Assembly: GCA_023014485.1 (NCBI GenBank)
Contig: JAJOZX010001570.1
Location: 806,501-870,500 of the forward strand
Source: Bathynomus jamesi
Taxonomy: Eukaryota > Arthropoda > Malacostraca > Isopoda > Cirolanidae
DNA: 64,000 nt
Reading direction: 5' to 3'
The notes under the pieces: generated by a model
Database searches by the model: none
Seen by the model: the letters and a program-made list of their open reading frames with translations, nothing else
Told to the model about the DNA's origin: nothing
Part shown: positions 33,744 through 43,600 of the stretch, in pieces
Position numbering within the stretch: the first letter of the stretch is position 1
Layout of the letters: each line of letters starts with the position of its first letter
Translations under genes and position numbers: made by a program

Positions 33744-34379
33744 TTGTTGCAAGGTTTAGAAAGACCATAAATAGTGCCCCTTTTGTTTTTTAGCTTAATT
33801 TTATGCAACTGAGGCCGAAGGTAGGCCCCACATCGAGTCAGCAACCCTGAGGTAGGACCTAACTTGGGCTGTAGGTTGAATTGGCCTTTCAGAGCTTGGC
33901 TGTTCAGAGCTCAGCTGGGATTCTGAACCAAAAAAAAAAAAATAAAATAACATGGCCCTTCAAAACTGGATTCTAACCCAAAACTGAGTCAGTGACTATT
34001 TTCTGGCAAAGTTCTGATTATGCAAATTGTAGCCCAAGTTAGGCCTGGATGGGTTGAGCATAATTAAGTTAAGGTCCCAGGGTAGAAAGTTTAGTTACCC
34101 AATTGCGAAACTTGGCTGCTAGTCTATCGTTGTTTTGGGAATACATTTTTACCAGTTTGGTTAATTTTGGTTTATTGTTCATAGGCGAAGGTTGCAGACT
34201 TCAATACGCCAGTTACTTGGATGGAAAATTTGGTATTCCATACTGGTTGTTAGTCAGTACCCCAACCAAGCAATTCAGTTTATTTGAAAAAAGCAAAATT
34301 TGAGTTTGATCAGTTTGGTTAAGTATTTTTGCCAATTCAGCTTATTTGGCATTGAGCCCAATTGTTGTTTGCATTGAAG

Positions 34380-35058
34380 ATGAGTACAGCTGAATTGAAC
34401 AAGCTTAGAAAAAGGAGAAGCACCTACAAAGGTCATTGCCACTATAGATTCTGCCATAGAGCAAGAGGATTTAAGCTTAGTGACTGCGCAGCTTTCCATA
34501 TTAGAAACTGAAAAGGTTGCTCTAAGTGAAGTAAATGTTAAAATTAAGGCTCTTATAAAAGAGGATGAAATAGAAAATAACATAATTTACTTTGAAGAGA
34601 TTATTGATAAAATAATTAAAGTATGCCACAGAGCAAAAGAGTTTAACAGCTCAGTACAGTTAGAGACCAGGTCTAATAATGAAACAACCCTCAACAAATG
34701 GTGTTTGTGAAGTTAAGGTTAACAGATCTGCAGTTCAATTACTGAGGCTTGTACTCAAAACATTTTCTGGGAGTATTCAGGAATGGTAAGGATGGGCAGA
34801 CAGTTTTCAATCAGCAGTTCATTCTATAGTAGTCAAGTGTTAAGTGCAGTGGAGAAGTTTAATTATTTGCAGTCCCTCTTGGAAGGGGAGGCAGCAAAGA
34901 CAATAGCAGGATTAGCATTAACAGAGGCTAATTATAATGTGGCTTGGGATATATTAAAGAAATGGTTTGGTAAGTCAGAGATCTTAATTAAAAGCCACCT
35001 CCATGAACTTTTAGCTATGCCTCCTGTTAATAATCCTAATAGTGTGAAGGAGGATTAA
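34380..35058 (+). pseudogene. BEL/Pao gag, N-terminal remnant
   Basis: From the ATG at 34380 the frame shifts twice. The first part is a Lys/Glu-rich coiled-coil-like segment (TAQLSILETEKVALSEVNVK). The second part (34783-35058) has the diagnostic gag block VEKFNYLQSLLEGEAAKTIAG, then ALTEANYNVAWDILKKWFG and HLHELLAMPPV, as in the gag region of BEL/Pao elements. The frame ends at 35058, where the insert complex begins. Gag would have formed the particle core. The remainder of gag is not found in the window. Confidence 0.75.
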
Positions 35059-35642
35059 TATTTGTCTTTTAACCCGCTCACGTGCAGTTAAAACAGTATA
35101 ATATATCAAATTGCCATTCAAAACTGACTAAGAAAATATATATATCTTATGTTGTGCAAATTTGTTGAAATGTACTTTTTTTAATAAAATATATGGTCTT
35201 ATGCAGAAAATGACATGGCCTGAAGTTGAATTCAAAAATATATTTTTCTAGTGTATTTTGGTGTGCTCTGTTCAAATATAACCTTCATTTCTTGTGCAAA
35301 TGAAACAGAAATATTTCTGTTCATTTGCACAAGAAATGAAGGTCATATTTGAACAAAGCACACCAAAATAGACTTGGAAAATATATTTTTGACTACATTT
35401 TATACAATAAAGCATAACCTAACATGTTCATATTACAAGATCTCGTAAATGACGCATTACCACAGGAAACGTGCAAAACACCTCAAAATTAACCAGAAAA
35501 GTTTGCTTTTGTCATTTTTGTTTAAACTAAAGAAAATATCAACTTAACTTAACCTAACCAATCATCAAGGCGTACAGTTGATCTAACCGGGAATTCAGTT
35601 GACCTAACCTGGCATTCAATTAATCATTTAATTAATCATCTA
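35059..35642. other. Start of the insert complex in the BEL interior
   Basis: Contains TTTTAACCCGCTCACGTG (35068-35085), reminiscent of a piggyBac end but without a partner, then the 78-bp palindrome at 35232-35392, then a segment (about 35465-35600: GCAAAACACCTCAAAATTAA onward) whose reverse complement occurs at 40560-40690 and whose direct copy lies at 45067-45120. No gene. Confidence 0.5.
35232..35392. repeat. Near-perfect palindrome, about 77-bp arms
   Basis: Arms 35232-35308 and 35317-35392 pair with only a few mismatches around an 8-nt centre (AAATATTT). Arm core GTTCAAATATAACCTTCATT. It would form a long hairpin as single-stranded DNA or RNA. A shorter palindrome of the same layout (a TTTGCACA-type core) is at 44996-45055. 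Confidence 0.9.
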
Positions 35643-35662
35643 GGGCACATGATGAATCCCAT

Positions 35663-36244
35663 TTGGAAAGGGATGTGAATGAGGGGGAAACTATTTTAAT
35701 TGGGGACTCTTTAGTGCGCCACATGGACAAAGAGTTCGTTAAACGGAATCCAACCAATAGGAGGAGGGTCTGTCTCCCGGGGGCCAGGGTTGACAGAGTT
35801 AGAGACGAAGTGGATAGGGTTGACGTTGCTTCCCGTCACTCAATGTTGGTGACGATGGTAGGAGGCAACGACTCGTATAGGCCAGATACGAGAGTGCCTG
35901 ACCTTTTGGAGAGATATAGGGGGTTAATTAGGTCCCTGAAGGCGAGGTCAGATAGGTCTTTAGTTCTAGGTATTACCCCTAGGCACGGTTTGGGTCTTAG
36001 AATTACGTCTAAAACAATATTTTTGAATAACAAATTAGAAGAGATTTGTGCTGAGGAAAGTGTACCCTTCGTAAAGCTGTGGTCCGAATTCAATGATCCT
36101 AGCCTTTTTATAAAAGATGGGGTGCATTTTAATGAAATAGGTAATGCTAGGCTAGGTAGGTTAATAGACGAAAACGTGCGAAAGCTGTATAGGTCGAAGC
36201 CTTCTTTAAACGTTGTGGGTCCGGGAAACGCGGGCCCGACGTGA
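35663..36244 (+). CDS. LINE ORF1, SGNH/GDSL esterase-like domain (5'-truncated)
   Basis: The 193-codon frame contains the SGNH hydrolase blocks: ILIGDSLVRHM (block I, nucleophile Ser in GDS), MVGGNDS (block III with GxND-like Asn), and KDGVHFNEIGNARLG (block V with catalytic Asp-x-x-His). Such esterase domains occur in ORF1 of CR1/L2-clade LINEs, where they probably act on membranes or in RNP trafficking; the biochemical role is unsettled. No ATG is present in frame; the domain begins only a few codons after the truncation point, so any N-terminal zinc finger or coiled coil is lost. The stop at 36242-36244 lies 26 bases before the first ORF2 codon shown. Confidence 0.82.
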   Translation: MERDVNEGETILIGDSLVRHMDKEFVKRNPTNRRRVCLPGARVDRVRDEVDRVDVASRHSMLVTMVGGNDSYRPDTRVPDLLERYRGLIRSLKARSDRSLVLGITPRHGLGLRITSKTIFLNNKLEEICAEESVPFVKLWSEFNDPSLFIKDGVHFNEIGNARLGRLIDENVRKLYRSKPSLNVVGPGNAGPT

Positions 36245-36269
36245 TAAATAGTATTTTAAAAGCGGGCCC

Positions 36270-39011
36270 GTGGTAAAAAATAACTTAAACGTCTTTTATT
36301 GCAACGCGCGTAGTATTAGAAATAAATTAAATGAATTTAAGGCGGTAATTTATTCCGGCAACTATGATATAGTTGCTATCACTGAAACTTGGTTAAATAC
36401 CGTGACTCGGGACTTGTTGGGGGAACTTGATATACCGGGTTTTAAAATCTTTACTAATGATAGGTTACATAGATTTGGAGGCGGCGTTTTGCTGTACATT
36501 CGTAATTCCCTTAGGGCTATCGAGGTTAAGTTAGATTTTCCGGCAGCAATTAATGCGATCTGTGTTGAAGTTAGGGCGCGTAGTATTAGTTTTAATTTTG
36601 TCGTTGTTTATAGACCTCCCGTTCAACCCCTCGATATAGATACTAGATTTTACTCACTTCTTGGTAATTTTATTGACAATCGGAATAGTATAATTGTCGG
36701 AGACTTTAACTGTCCTAATGTTAATTACGAGAATTTTACGGGTAACGAAGAGGGTTTGAGACTGGTTGAGTTTATGGACGATAACTTTTTACGACAGATA
36801 GTTACCGAACCAACGCGCGGTGATAATATCTTAGATTTGGTGATGACGAACGGCGAGAATATAGTCGAAAGTTTAGAAGTAGGCGAGAGTTTAGGATGTA
36901 GCGATCATCAAATTCTTAGGTTTAAGTTATTGATAGAAAACACACAGGATAGTAACGTAATAGAAGTCCCTGATTTTCGTAGGGCTAATTTTGATAGTTT
37001 TGCTGATAGGATGAGAGTAGTGGACTGGGATAACTTATTTATGGGTAATGATACAAATTTGCGTTGGGTGGCGTTTAAAGAAAGTTTTAGGAATATTGAA
37101 AGGGAGTTTATTCCTCGTAGGCCCAAGCGCGTTAGAAATCGTGGTAGGCCGAAGTGGTGGACTAGGGAAGTAGGCGAGTTCATAAACGAGCGTAATAGAG
37201 CGTATAGACTTAACAAGCGCAATGGCCAGGTAGCTAACTTTAATAGATATATCGAGCTTAGACGTCAGGTTAAAAGATCAGTTAGGAATGCCAAGCGTAA
37301 TTTAGAGATAGTTATAGCTGCGGATAGTAAACATAATCCAAAAAAGTTTTTTGAATACGTAAATAATCGTAAGCCGGTAAAGGATAACATAGGCCCTCTA
37401 TTGGATGTAAATGGCGCTTTGGCTTCTGACGCTCAGGCGATGGCGGGTATTTTCAATAACTTTTTTGCGACAGTTTTTACCGTAGAGGACGTAAATAATG
37501 TCCCCGACGTTGACGATATCGTTCCATTTAGTAGCGAGACTATTTTAGATGAAATAACTGTTTACGAGGCTGAGATTGCGCATTATATCGATAGGCTAAA
37601 AGTTAGCAAGGCTCCAGGCCCTGACGCTTTTTATCCTAGACATTTGAAAGATTTGAAAGACGTTATCGTAGGCCCCTTAGCGAAGATTTTTAATCAGTCA
37701 CTCGAAACGGGGATTATTCCTGAAGACTTCAAATTAGCTAACGTCACGCCTATTTTTAAAAAAGGCGACCGCGCGGTAGCTAGCAATTATAGGCCCATTA
37801 GCTTAACGTCAATTGTCGGTAAACTTTTGGAATCCGTAGTTAGGGATCGTATTATCGATCACTTAGAAAGTAGGGGTTTGATTAATAGTAGTCAGCACGG
37901 GTTTCGACGCCATAGGTCTTGTTTAACAAATTTGTTAGAATTTTATAACGAAATAGTGCGCGAATACGATAGGCATAGGGCAGCTGACGTTATTTATTTA
38001 GATTTTAAAAAGGCGTTCGATACAGTTCCGCATAGGAGACTAATTGCGAAGGTTAAAGCGCACGGTATCCGCGGTCAGGTAGCTAACTGGTTAGAAGAAT
38101 GGCTTCGTGCTAGGAGGCAGAGGGTCGTAGTTAATGGTAGTGAATCGGGGTGGTTAGAGGTAGGTAGTGGTGTCCCACAGGGTTCAGTGTTAGGCCCATT
38201 GTTATTCGTAATTTACATTAACGACATAGATGTAGGATTGATTAGTAACGTGTCAAAATTCGCGGACGATACTAAAATAGGCGGTAAGGTTGTTAACGAG
38301 GACGATAGAAATAGGATCCAAGACGATGTAGATAGGATTATGGAGTGGACGGATAAGTGGCAGATGCAATTTAACGTAGATAAATGTAAAGTTTTGCATA
38401 TAGGTTCTCGCAACAATAATTACGTGTACACGATGGATGATAGGGATTTAGCGAGCGTTGACGAGGAAGTAGATTTAGGCGTACGCGTAACTAAAGATTT
38501 AAAGGTTAGGAACCAGTGCCTGGAGTCTTGCGCAAAAGCTAATAGGATGTTAGGCTTCATAGCGCGTAATTTCGAATTTAAATCGAAGGATATTATATTG
38601 CCCCTTTACAAGTCCCTAGTCAGGCCTCATTTGGAATATGCCGTTCAGTTTTGGTGCCCGTACTTGCGTGAGGATATTGATAGGTTAGAAAGGGTTCAGC
38701 GTCGTGCCACGAAACTTATTCCGGCATTGCGCAATAAGCCTTATGAAGATAGGATTAAAGTGTTAGACTTGTATTCACTCGAAACTAGGAGATTAAGGGG
38801 GGAGCTTATTGAAGTTTTCAAAATCGTTAATAACATCGATAACGTAAATTTTGACAAATTGTTCACTTTCGATAATAGTAATACTCGCAATAACGGATTC
38901 AAGTTGCGTGGCAGACGTTTCATTACTAATATCGCTAAAAACTTCTTTACGTTTAAAGTAATTGATAAATGGAATAATTCTCGCGTCAGTCGTTCATTCT
39001 ACCAGCGTTAA
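36270..39011 (+). CDS. LINE ORF2: AP endonuclease + reverse transcriptase (913 aa)
   Basis: ORF2 nicks target DNA and copies LINE RNA at the nick. The N-terminal 230 residues form the endonuclease: FYCNARSIRNKLNEF, IVAITETWL, VVYRPPVQP, IIVGDFNCPNVNYE and GCSDHQIL, with the catalytic Glu, Asp, Asn and His visible. RT follows: SKAPGPDAFYP, ANVTPIFKKGDRA, YLDFKKAFDTVPHRRL, GVPQGSVLGPLLFVIYIND and KFADDTKIGG with both catalytic Asp. The frame is open from 36252; 36270 is a GTG and no ATG is near, so the true start is unclear. After KVIDKWNN the reading shifts and ends SRVSRSFYQR; the 9.8-kb copy shows about 30 further residues, so the last part is frameshifted. Otherwise it looks intact. Confidence 0.88.
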   Translation: MVKNNLNVFYCNARSIRNKLNEFKAVIYSGNYDIVAITETWLNTVTRDLLGELDIPGFKIFTNDRLHRFGGGVLLYIRNSLRAIEVKLDFPAAINAICVEVRARSISFNFVVVYRPPVQPLDIDTRFYSLLGNFIDNRNSIIVGDFNCPNVNYENFTGNEEGLRLVEFMDDNFLRQIVTEPTRGDNILDLVMTNGENIVESLEVGESLGCSDHQILRFKLLIENTQDSNVIEVPDFRRANFDSFADRMRVVDWDNLFMGNDTNLRWVAFKESFRNIEREFIPRRPKRVRNRGRPKWWTREVGEFINERNRAYRLNKRNGQVANFNRYIELRRQVKRSVRNAKRNLEIVIAADSKHNPKKFFEYVNNRKPVKDNIGPLLDVNGALASDAQAMAGIFNNFFATVFTVEDVNNVPDVDDIVPFSSETILDEITVYEAEIAHYIDRLKVSKAPGPDAFYPRHLKDLKDVIVGPLAKIFNQSLETGIIPEDFKLANVTPIFKKGDRAVASNYRPISLTSIVGKLLESVVRDRIIDHLESRGLINSSQHGFRRHRSCLTNLLEFYNEIVREYDRHRAADVIYLDFKKAFDTVPHRRLIAKVKAHGIRGQVANWLEEWLRARRQRVVVNGSESGWLEVGSGVPQGSVLGPLLFVIYINDIDVGLISNVSKFADDTKIGGKVVNEDDRNRIQDDVDRIMEWTDKWQMQFNVDKCKVLHIGSRNNNYVYTMDDRDLASVDEEVDLGVRVTKDLKVRNQCLESCAKANRMLGFIARNFEFKSKDIILPLYKSLVRPHLEYAVQFWCPYLREDIDRLERVQRRATKLIPALRNKPYEDRIKVLDLYSLETRRLRGELIEVFKIVNNIDNVNFDKLFTFDNSNTRNNGFKLRGRRFITNIAKNFFTFKVIDKWNNSRVSRSFYQR

Positions 39012-39195
39012 TGTGTTTAAGAACCGTCTTGACAGACATTTTAAAAATATTAACGTTGTTTAAAATTAAAAAAGAAAGTTAACAACAGGAGCTCTGGTGG
39101 TGGTGCTCGAGGATGAGTCTGTTGACGATGAATGCCAGCTTGTGACATGCCAGCGTGTGATGCCAGCAATAAAAAAAAAAAAAAAAAAAAAAAAT

Positions 39196-39645
39196 TAGAC
39201 TAACACGAATGTAGATGTAGCTCATAGCGTAAACTAACCCACTTTTTGTTTAACTTTACCTACTTTTTTTTTTTTTCTTATCCTCCTTACTTTGCATGTC
39301 TCTAACTCTTTTCTTGCATGTTTGTAGTTTGCATGGTATGACAGTGAGTTAAGACTGTGTTTGCATGGTTTGTAAGCTTATTTTACTTCTTTTCATCTTT
39401 CACCCCTCTCCTATATTCTCCGACTATTTTTCTGACTTGTCGGCAGTGGCCGGCGGATGATGATGGTGAGACTTTTTCCCTCTTTTTCTGAATGAATGTT
39501 AACCCACGAATGATAGGTGTTGCTCCTTACTTAACCCCTTATTCTCCTCTCTTCTCTTAACCCCCTACTCTCTCCTTTCTCTCGGGCTAGCCTTAGAGTG
39601 GATCTTAGGGTCTTTGTTAGCCTTAGCTTCTGTAGATCTGTAGAA
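39196..39645. repeat. Half of the foldback element also found at 9906-10550
   Basis: Starts ATTAGACTAACACGAATGTA right after the LINE A-run and follows the 9.9-kb copy through TTGCATGTTTGTAG, the CTCTCGGGCTAGCCTTAGAG centre and CTTCTGTAGATCTGTAG. There it breaks into the next inverted repeat. The right arm is missing. Confidence 0.85.
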
Positions 39646-40170
39646 GTTCTCAAAGTCGAAACCACACGAATGGCATGTCATAATTCTATCACAAACACCA
39701 CCAAACTGAATCCAATTACAAAAAAAAAATAGCCAGAACAGAAACCAACAAACTAAGTTGTAGAGTAACATGACATCATACCACCCCTGACTACAAATAC
39801 ACTAAATATATATATATATTTATATTATTATTATTATTTTCTACAATAGTTTGCACAAAAAATGAGTGACAAATTTGAATAAAGTGACTAAAACTACCTC
39901 AAAAAGTTATTTTGATTTACAGGTCCAGCCCATATCATTTAATACATAGGTATTGACCAAATATATTTCCTGTTTTAGCTATAATGTACTTTTTTCATAA
40001 AATATTTTTCCTGATTGGGCTATTTTTTCGCTACTCTGCTACTCTGCAACTTAATTAGTTGGTTGGGTTTTGTTCTGGCAATTTTTTTTTTAAATTGGAT
40101 TCAGTTTAGTGGTGTTTGTGATAGAATTATGATGTGCCATTTGTGTGATTTTGACTTTGAGAAGTTGATT
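39646..40170. repeat. Inverted repeat, about 125-bp arms, each encoding a CHxC...FDFE motif
   Basis: Arm 1 (39646-39775: GTTCTCAAAGTCGAAACCAC onward) and arm 2 (40045-40170, ending GACTTTGAGAAGTTG) are reverse complements. Read outward, both arms encode a short peptide with C-H-x-C-x-FDFE. The loop (39776-40044) is AT-rich and non-coding. Looks like a rearranged end of one transposon. Confidence 0.75.
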
Positions 40171-40308
40171 CATCATGTGCTCTAGAGTCTAGATGAAGAC
40201 AAAGGATTGGATGTTTTTATCAATTACGGTATTATTCTCTCATCCTTAACTTGCCCAAAATGTGACAGTGAGTGCCTAATACGAAAAGATCAGAAGATAT
40301 TTAGGTGA
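40129..40308 (+). pseudogene. Merlin/IS1595-like transposase N-terminal fragment
   Basis: Sixty codons with one stop (TAG at about 40183). The first part is CHLCDFDFEKLIHH; the second is FINYGIILSSLTCPKCDSEC followed by LIRKDQKIFR. A length-limited N-terminus with a zinc ribbon of type CPxCxxx(x)C and a basic DQKIFR strand fits ISXO2/IS1595-type (Merlin) transposases. The catalytic part is absent. The match is short and from memory. Confidence 0.45.
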
Positions 40309-40329
40309 AATAACCAATTTTAACCTGTT

Positions 40330-40560
40330 AGGTTAATTGAATGCTCAGTTAGGTCAACTGAGTGCCTGGTTAGGTCAACTGAGTGCCTGGTTAGGTCAAC
40401 TGAGTGCCTGGTTAGGTCAACTGAGTGCCTGGTTAGGTCAACTGAGTGCCTGGTTAGGTCAACTGAGTGCCTGGTTAGGTCAACTGAGTGCCTGGTTAGG
40501 TCAACTGAGTGCCTGGTTAGGTCAACTGAGTGCCTGGTTAGGTTAATTGAATGCCCAGTT
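40330..40560. repeat. Minisatellite, 21-bp unit, about 10 copies
   Basis: Unit GGTTAGGTCAACTGAGTGCCT repeats about ten times with almost no variation; outer units diverge (TTAATTGAATGCCCAG). Because 21 is a multiple of three, it gives a spurious ORF of LGQLSAW heptads. The reverse complement of diverged units is present at about 35577-35625, inside the inverted partner segment. Confidence 0.92.
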
Positions 40561-40681
40561 AGGTCAACTATACACCCTTGATGATTGGTTGTCGTGATAT
40601 TTTCATTAGTTTAAGTGAAAATGATGAGAGCAAACTTTTTAAATTTTGAGGTGTTTTGTATGAAACAGCCATCTGTTTCCT

Positions 40682-43600
40682 GGGTCATTCTCTGTCAGAT
40701 CAACCAGTGCCTAACACCCTCATCTCTCAGATTTTGCTGAAATTTGGTTTATAGGGAGTTTGTGGGCCCTGAATCCATTTCTGAAATTATAAGGTCAATC
40801 CAACCAACGGTTCAAGAGATATGACCTCGGGAAATTTGAGGTCACTTGCGAGGTCACTAACATTTGGCGATCCATAACTTGGGTAATAATGGTCACAATT
40901 ATATAAAAGTATATATATTTAGAATCAGAAAATGACAAGGAATCCAAATATACAAGTTTTAGAACTCTAGGTTGAAAAATAAAAAAGTTACACTGTAACC
41001 AAAATTTGAGGTCACAATTTGACCTCTGGGGTATCAAATGAGAATTTTTTTTTTAAATGTAAAAAATGAAGGCATAGGCATTGGCTATTAGAATCAGCAA
41101 AAAAAAGTTTGTTTATGTTAGTATTTTTCATGTAACTAACATATAAGTGAACATATTCATAAGTTGTGCGTCAATTCTACCTATTTTTTCACACTTAAGC
41201 TCATAATTTGACCTATAGAAATTAAAATTACATTTTTTTATAGATATAAAAACAAAGGCAAAAAATGTAAAATTGTATTTCACTGCTAATCTACACTAGC
41301 AATAATAGTTATAATAGTGAAAGGGGAAGACCTACTTAGAGGATTCATGTGCTAGCCTAATACAATTTTTGCATGCTCGATGCTCTCATCAATTTCTTTT
41401 TGTGGAAAAATGTATTGAATTCTGCTGCCTCCTCTTAGGGTAGGACAACTCATTACAGTTAATATATGATGTCCTGGCACTGCACATGAATCCTTGTTTG
41501 ATGGATAATAATATGCACTTGATCCTGATGACCCAGAGGGATGTAGAAAGTTCACAGTGAAATCATCAAACTCTTCACAATATTCCTCCACAATTCCATA
41601 CCAAACTTGCATGTCATAAATGCAGCCAACATACTCTCCTGGTTTGACACATTTTAGGTTACCAAGCATTGCAGGTTCATTAGTAAAATGACTTTTCCTT
41701 ATTCTTTTCTTTTCTCCAATGCCACTTGAAATGGGATACACCATCAGTTCTTCCTTGGTTTAGGGGAACAAATCTATGATATTTCTGAGTTCCAGGAATA
41801 GCCCTACTATCCTTGAATCGATGTTCCAACCGTTCTTCTGCATCTTTCAAATCAGCTGTAGTTACAAAGAAAAAATTTATCTTCTTGCTCAAGTTTTCTT
41901 CACAAAACTGAAACATGTGTTCTGGTGTAAGAATTTGCCTCTCTGTAGTTCTCTGCAAACTGGCACGAGCAGTAGCTCTTTTCACTGTTCCTCCAATCCC
42001 ATCACATGCATTCTTGCCATGGGATGTAGCAAAGAAGTGCCATTCACAAGACAGACCAAAATCCTCTTCATGGTAACAGAGATTTGTGAAGTTGTATCTG
42101 TTCTTATATTGGCCAGCACATCCATCTGAGAAATAGTGCACCTTCTTCAATTGTGGGCATCTGAATTTAACATATGTCATAAGCTTCAATATGAATGAGT
42201 AAACCATTATAGTGTTGTGTTTTAGTGATGCAGATAAGAAACACACACTAAAATGGCTAAGTTCCTGGTCTGCAGATGATCTATAATAGATGACAAAAGG
42301 GTGAACTGTACACTGTGAATTATCCCAGTGAAACCCTTGGGCAGCATCCTGGACAATGAAAGAATAATTCTCAGAGAAATCACCTACTATAACTACCTCG
42401 CTCTGAGGTGGTAGTGTTTCTTTCAACTGCTTGAAGTACTGTGATTGTTGCTGAGCAACAAAGTGATGACGAACCATGCGGGATATTTTCATGCTTAGGG
42501 ATGATAAGTATTCATGAAGTGGCTCCACCTTATCAACCATTGTACAACGGTCAACAGTCACCCATTGCTTGTAAGATATTTCATTTGGAGCTGATTTCAC
42601 ACTGTCAAGAACTCAAGAAAATCCAGGACACCCTCTTCTCTTGGGCAATCATTGCAAAGTTGCATCATGCGAGTCTCTCTTTCTGTACTGCAGACACTGT
42701 AATCCATAAGATCCTTGTATGAAAGACCTCTTTCTCCCAATGCAGCCAGCTGCAATTTTGGATTTTGATGGTATGTGCAGACACAGACAGAATGAGTCCC
42801 ACCACTACCGGCAAGCACACAATATGATGGCCGTAATTTTGCAAATGTGGAAAATCCTATTTTGGGATTCTTTTCATCATTTTTATATAGTTCAAACATC
42901 TCTCTTAAATTCCCGAGGACCAATCGTTTTTGCACCTTCATTGCACCTTCAGCACTGATAACTTTCACGCAATCCTTTTGGCCAGGACACATACGACTAA
43001 CCTCTTCTGACTCATAGAATCTTCTAACTATATCTTTGTGTTCTTCAGATATCACTTTTCCTTTGCTCATTAGTGGAATCTTCGGAAGGATTCCATGTTC
43101 TGATTTAAGTGAACGGCTTCTTTTCACCATGTATGTTGTAGTTTGAAAGAAACTAGCTGTTTTTTCAATTGTGTATGGTGAGTGTGTCAATATTTGTAGT
43201 TTGTGATGGTGACATTTGCTCTCCAGGAATGACTGTTTCAATTCATTCATTAATTTGTCTAGATGTTTTTCAGATTTAGTTTCAGGTTTTGAAGTATCAC
43301 TTACCTCCTCAGTAATTTGAACACCATAACTGAGTTCTAGCCTCTCCTTCAGGTGTTTCTGAGCAGATGATAGCTTACCACGAGCCTTGCGCTTTTTCTG
43401 GCTTAATGACAGCCCTTCTGAAAAGAACAGAAAAAAAGGTTTCACACACCTGAATATTAGTAATTAAATATTAATTATAGTACCTTAAATGCTATATAAT
43501 TGGCTATATAGTAGATCAAACAGACCTTGTAGTAAAGTATAAGTTATTATATTAATTTATTACTTACTTTTTTTAACTGGTGTTTGGTCCAGAAATGCTA

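Larger units (their letters stand above)
31121..33952 (+). repeat. 5' LTR of BEL/Pao, split by a CR1 LINE
   Basis: LTR sequence occupies 31121-31441 and 33744-33952 (about 530 bp without the insert). It aligns with the 3' LTR through TTGTTTAGATACAAG...GCATCGTGCAATGGTGCAGG and then TTGTTGCAAGGTTTAGAAAG...CATCGAGTCAGCAACCCTGA. The 3' LTR shows the uninterrupted sequence here (GGTGCAGGTTGTGTTGTTG), which dates the LINE after LTR formation. Confidence 0.85.
35643..39195 (+). mobile_element. CR1/L2-type LINE with esterase ORF1, nearly complete
   Basis: Two ORFs (esterase-like then EN-RT) are followed by a short 3' UTR and an A-run (39170-39194). The 5' junction is near 35643, within ORF1, because the ORF1 frame has no ATG and begins abruptly. 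The copy at 8814-9905 derives from the same family. CpG- and CGNN-rich wording in the coding part contrasts with the decayed copy, where many CG have become TG or CA, so this copy is younger. Confidence 0.9.

Noticed and set aside
35068..35085. piggyBac terminus (TTAACCCGCTCACG)
   Set aside because: No complementary end with TTAA was found in the interval, so the resemblance may be chance.
40337..40546. ORF of repeated LGQLSAW heptads
   Set aside because: It is a translation of the 21-bp minisatellite, whose unit is a multiple of three; no start context or homologue supports a protein.
40330..40560. CRISPR-like array
   Set aside because: The units are contiguous with no unique spacers, and the genome is eukaryotic.
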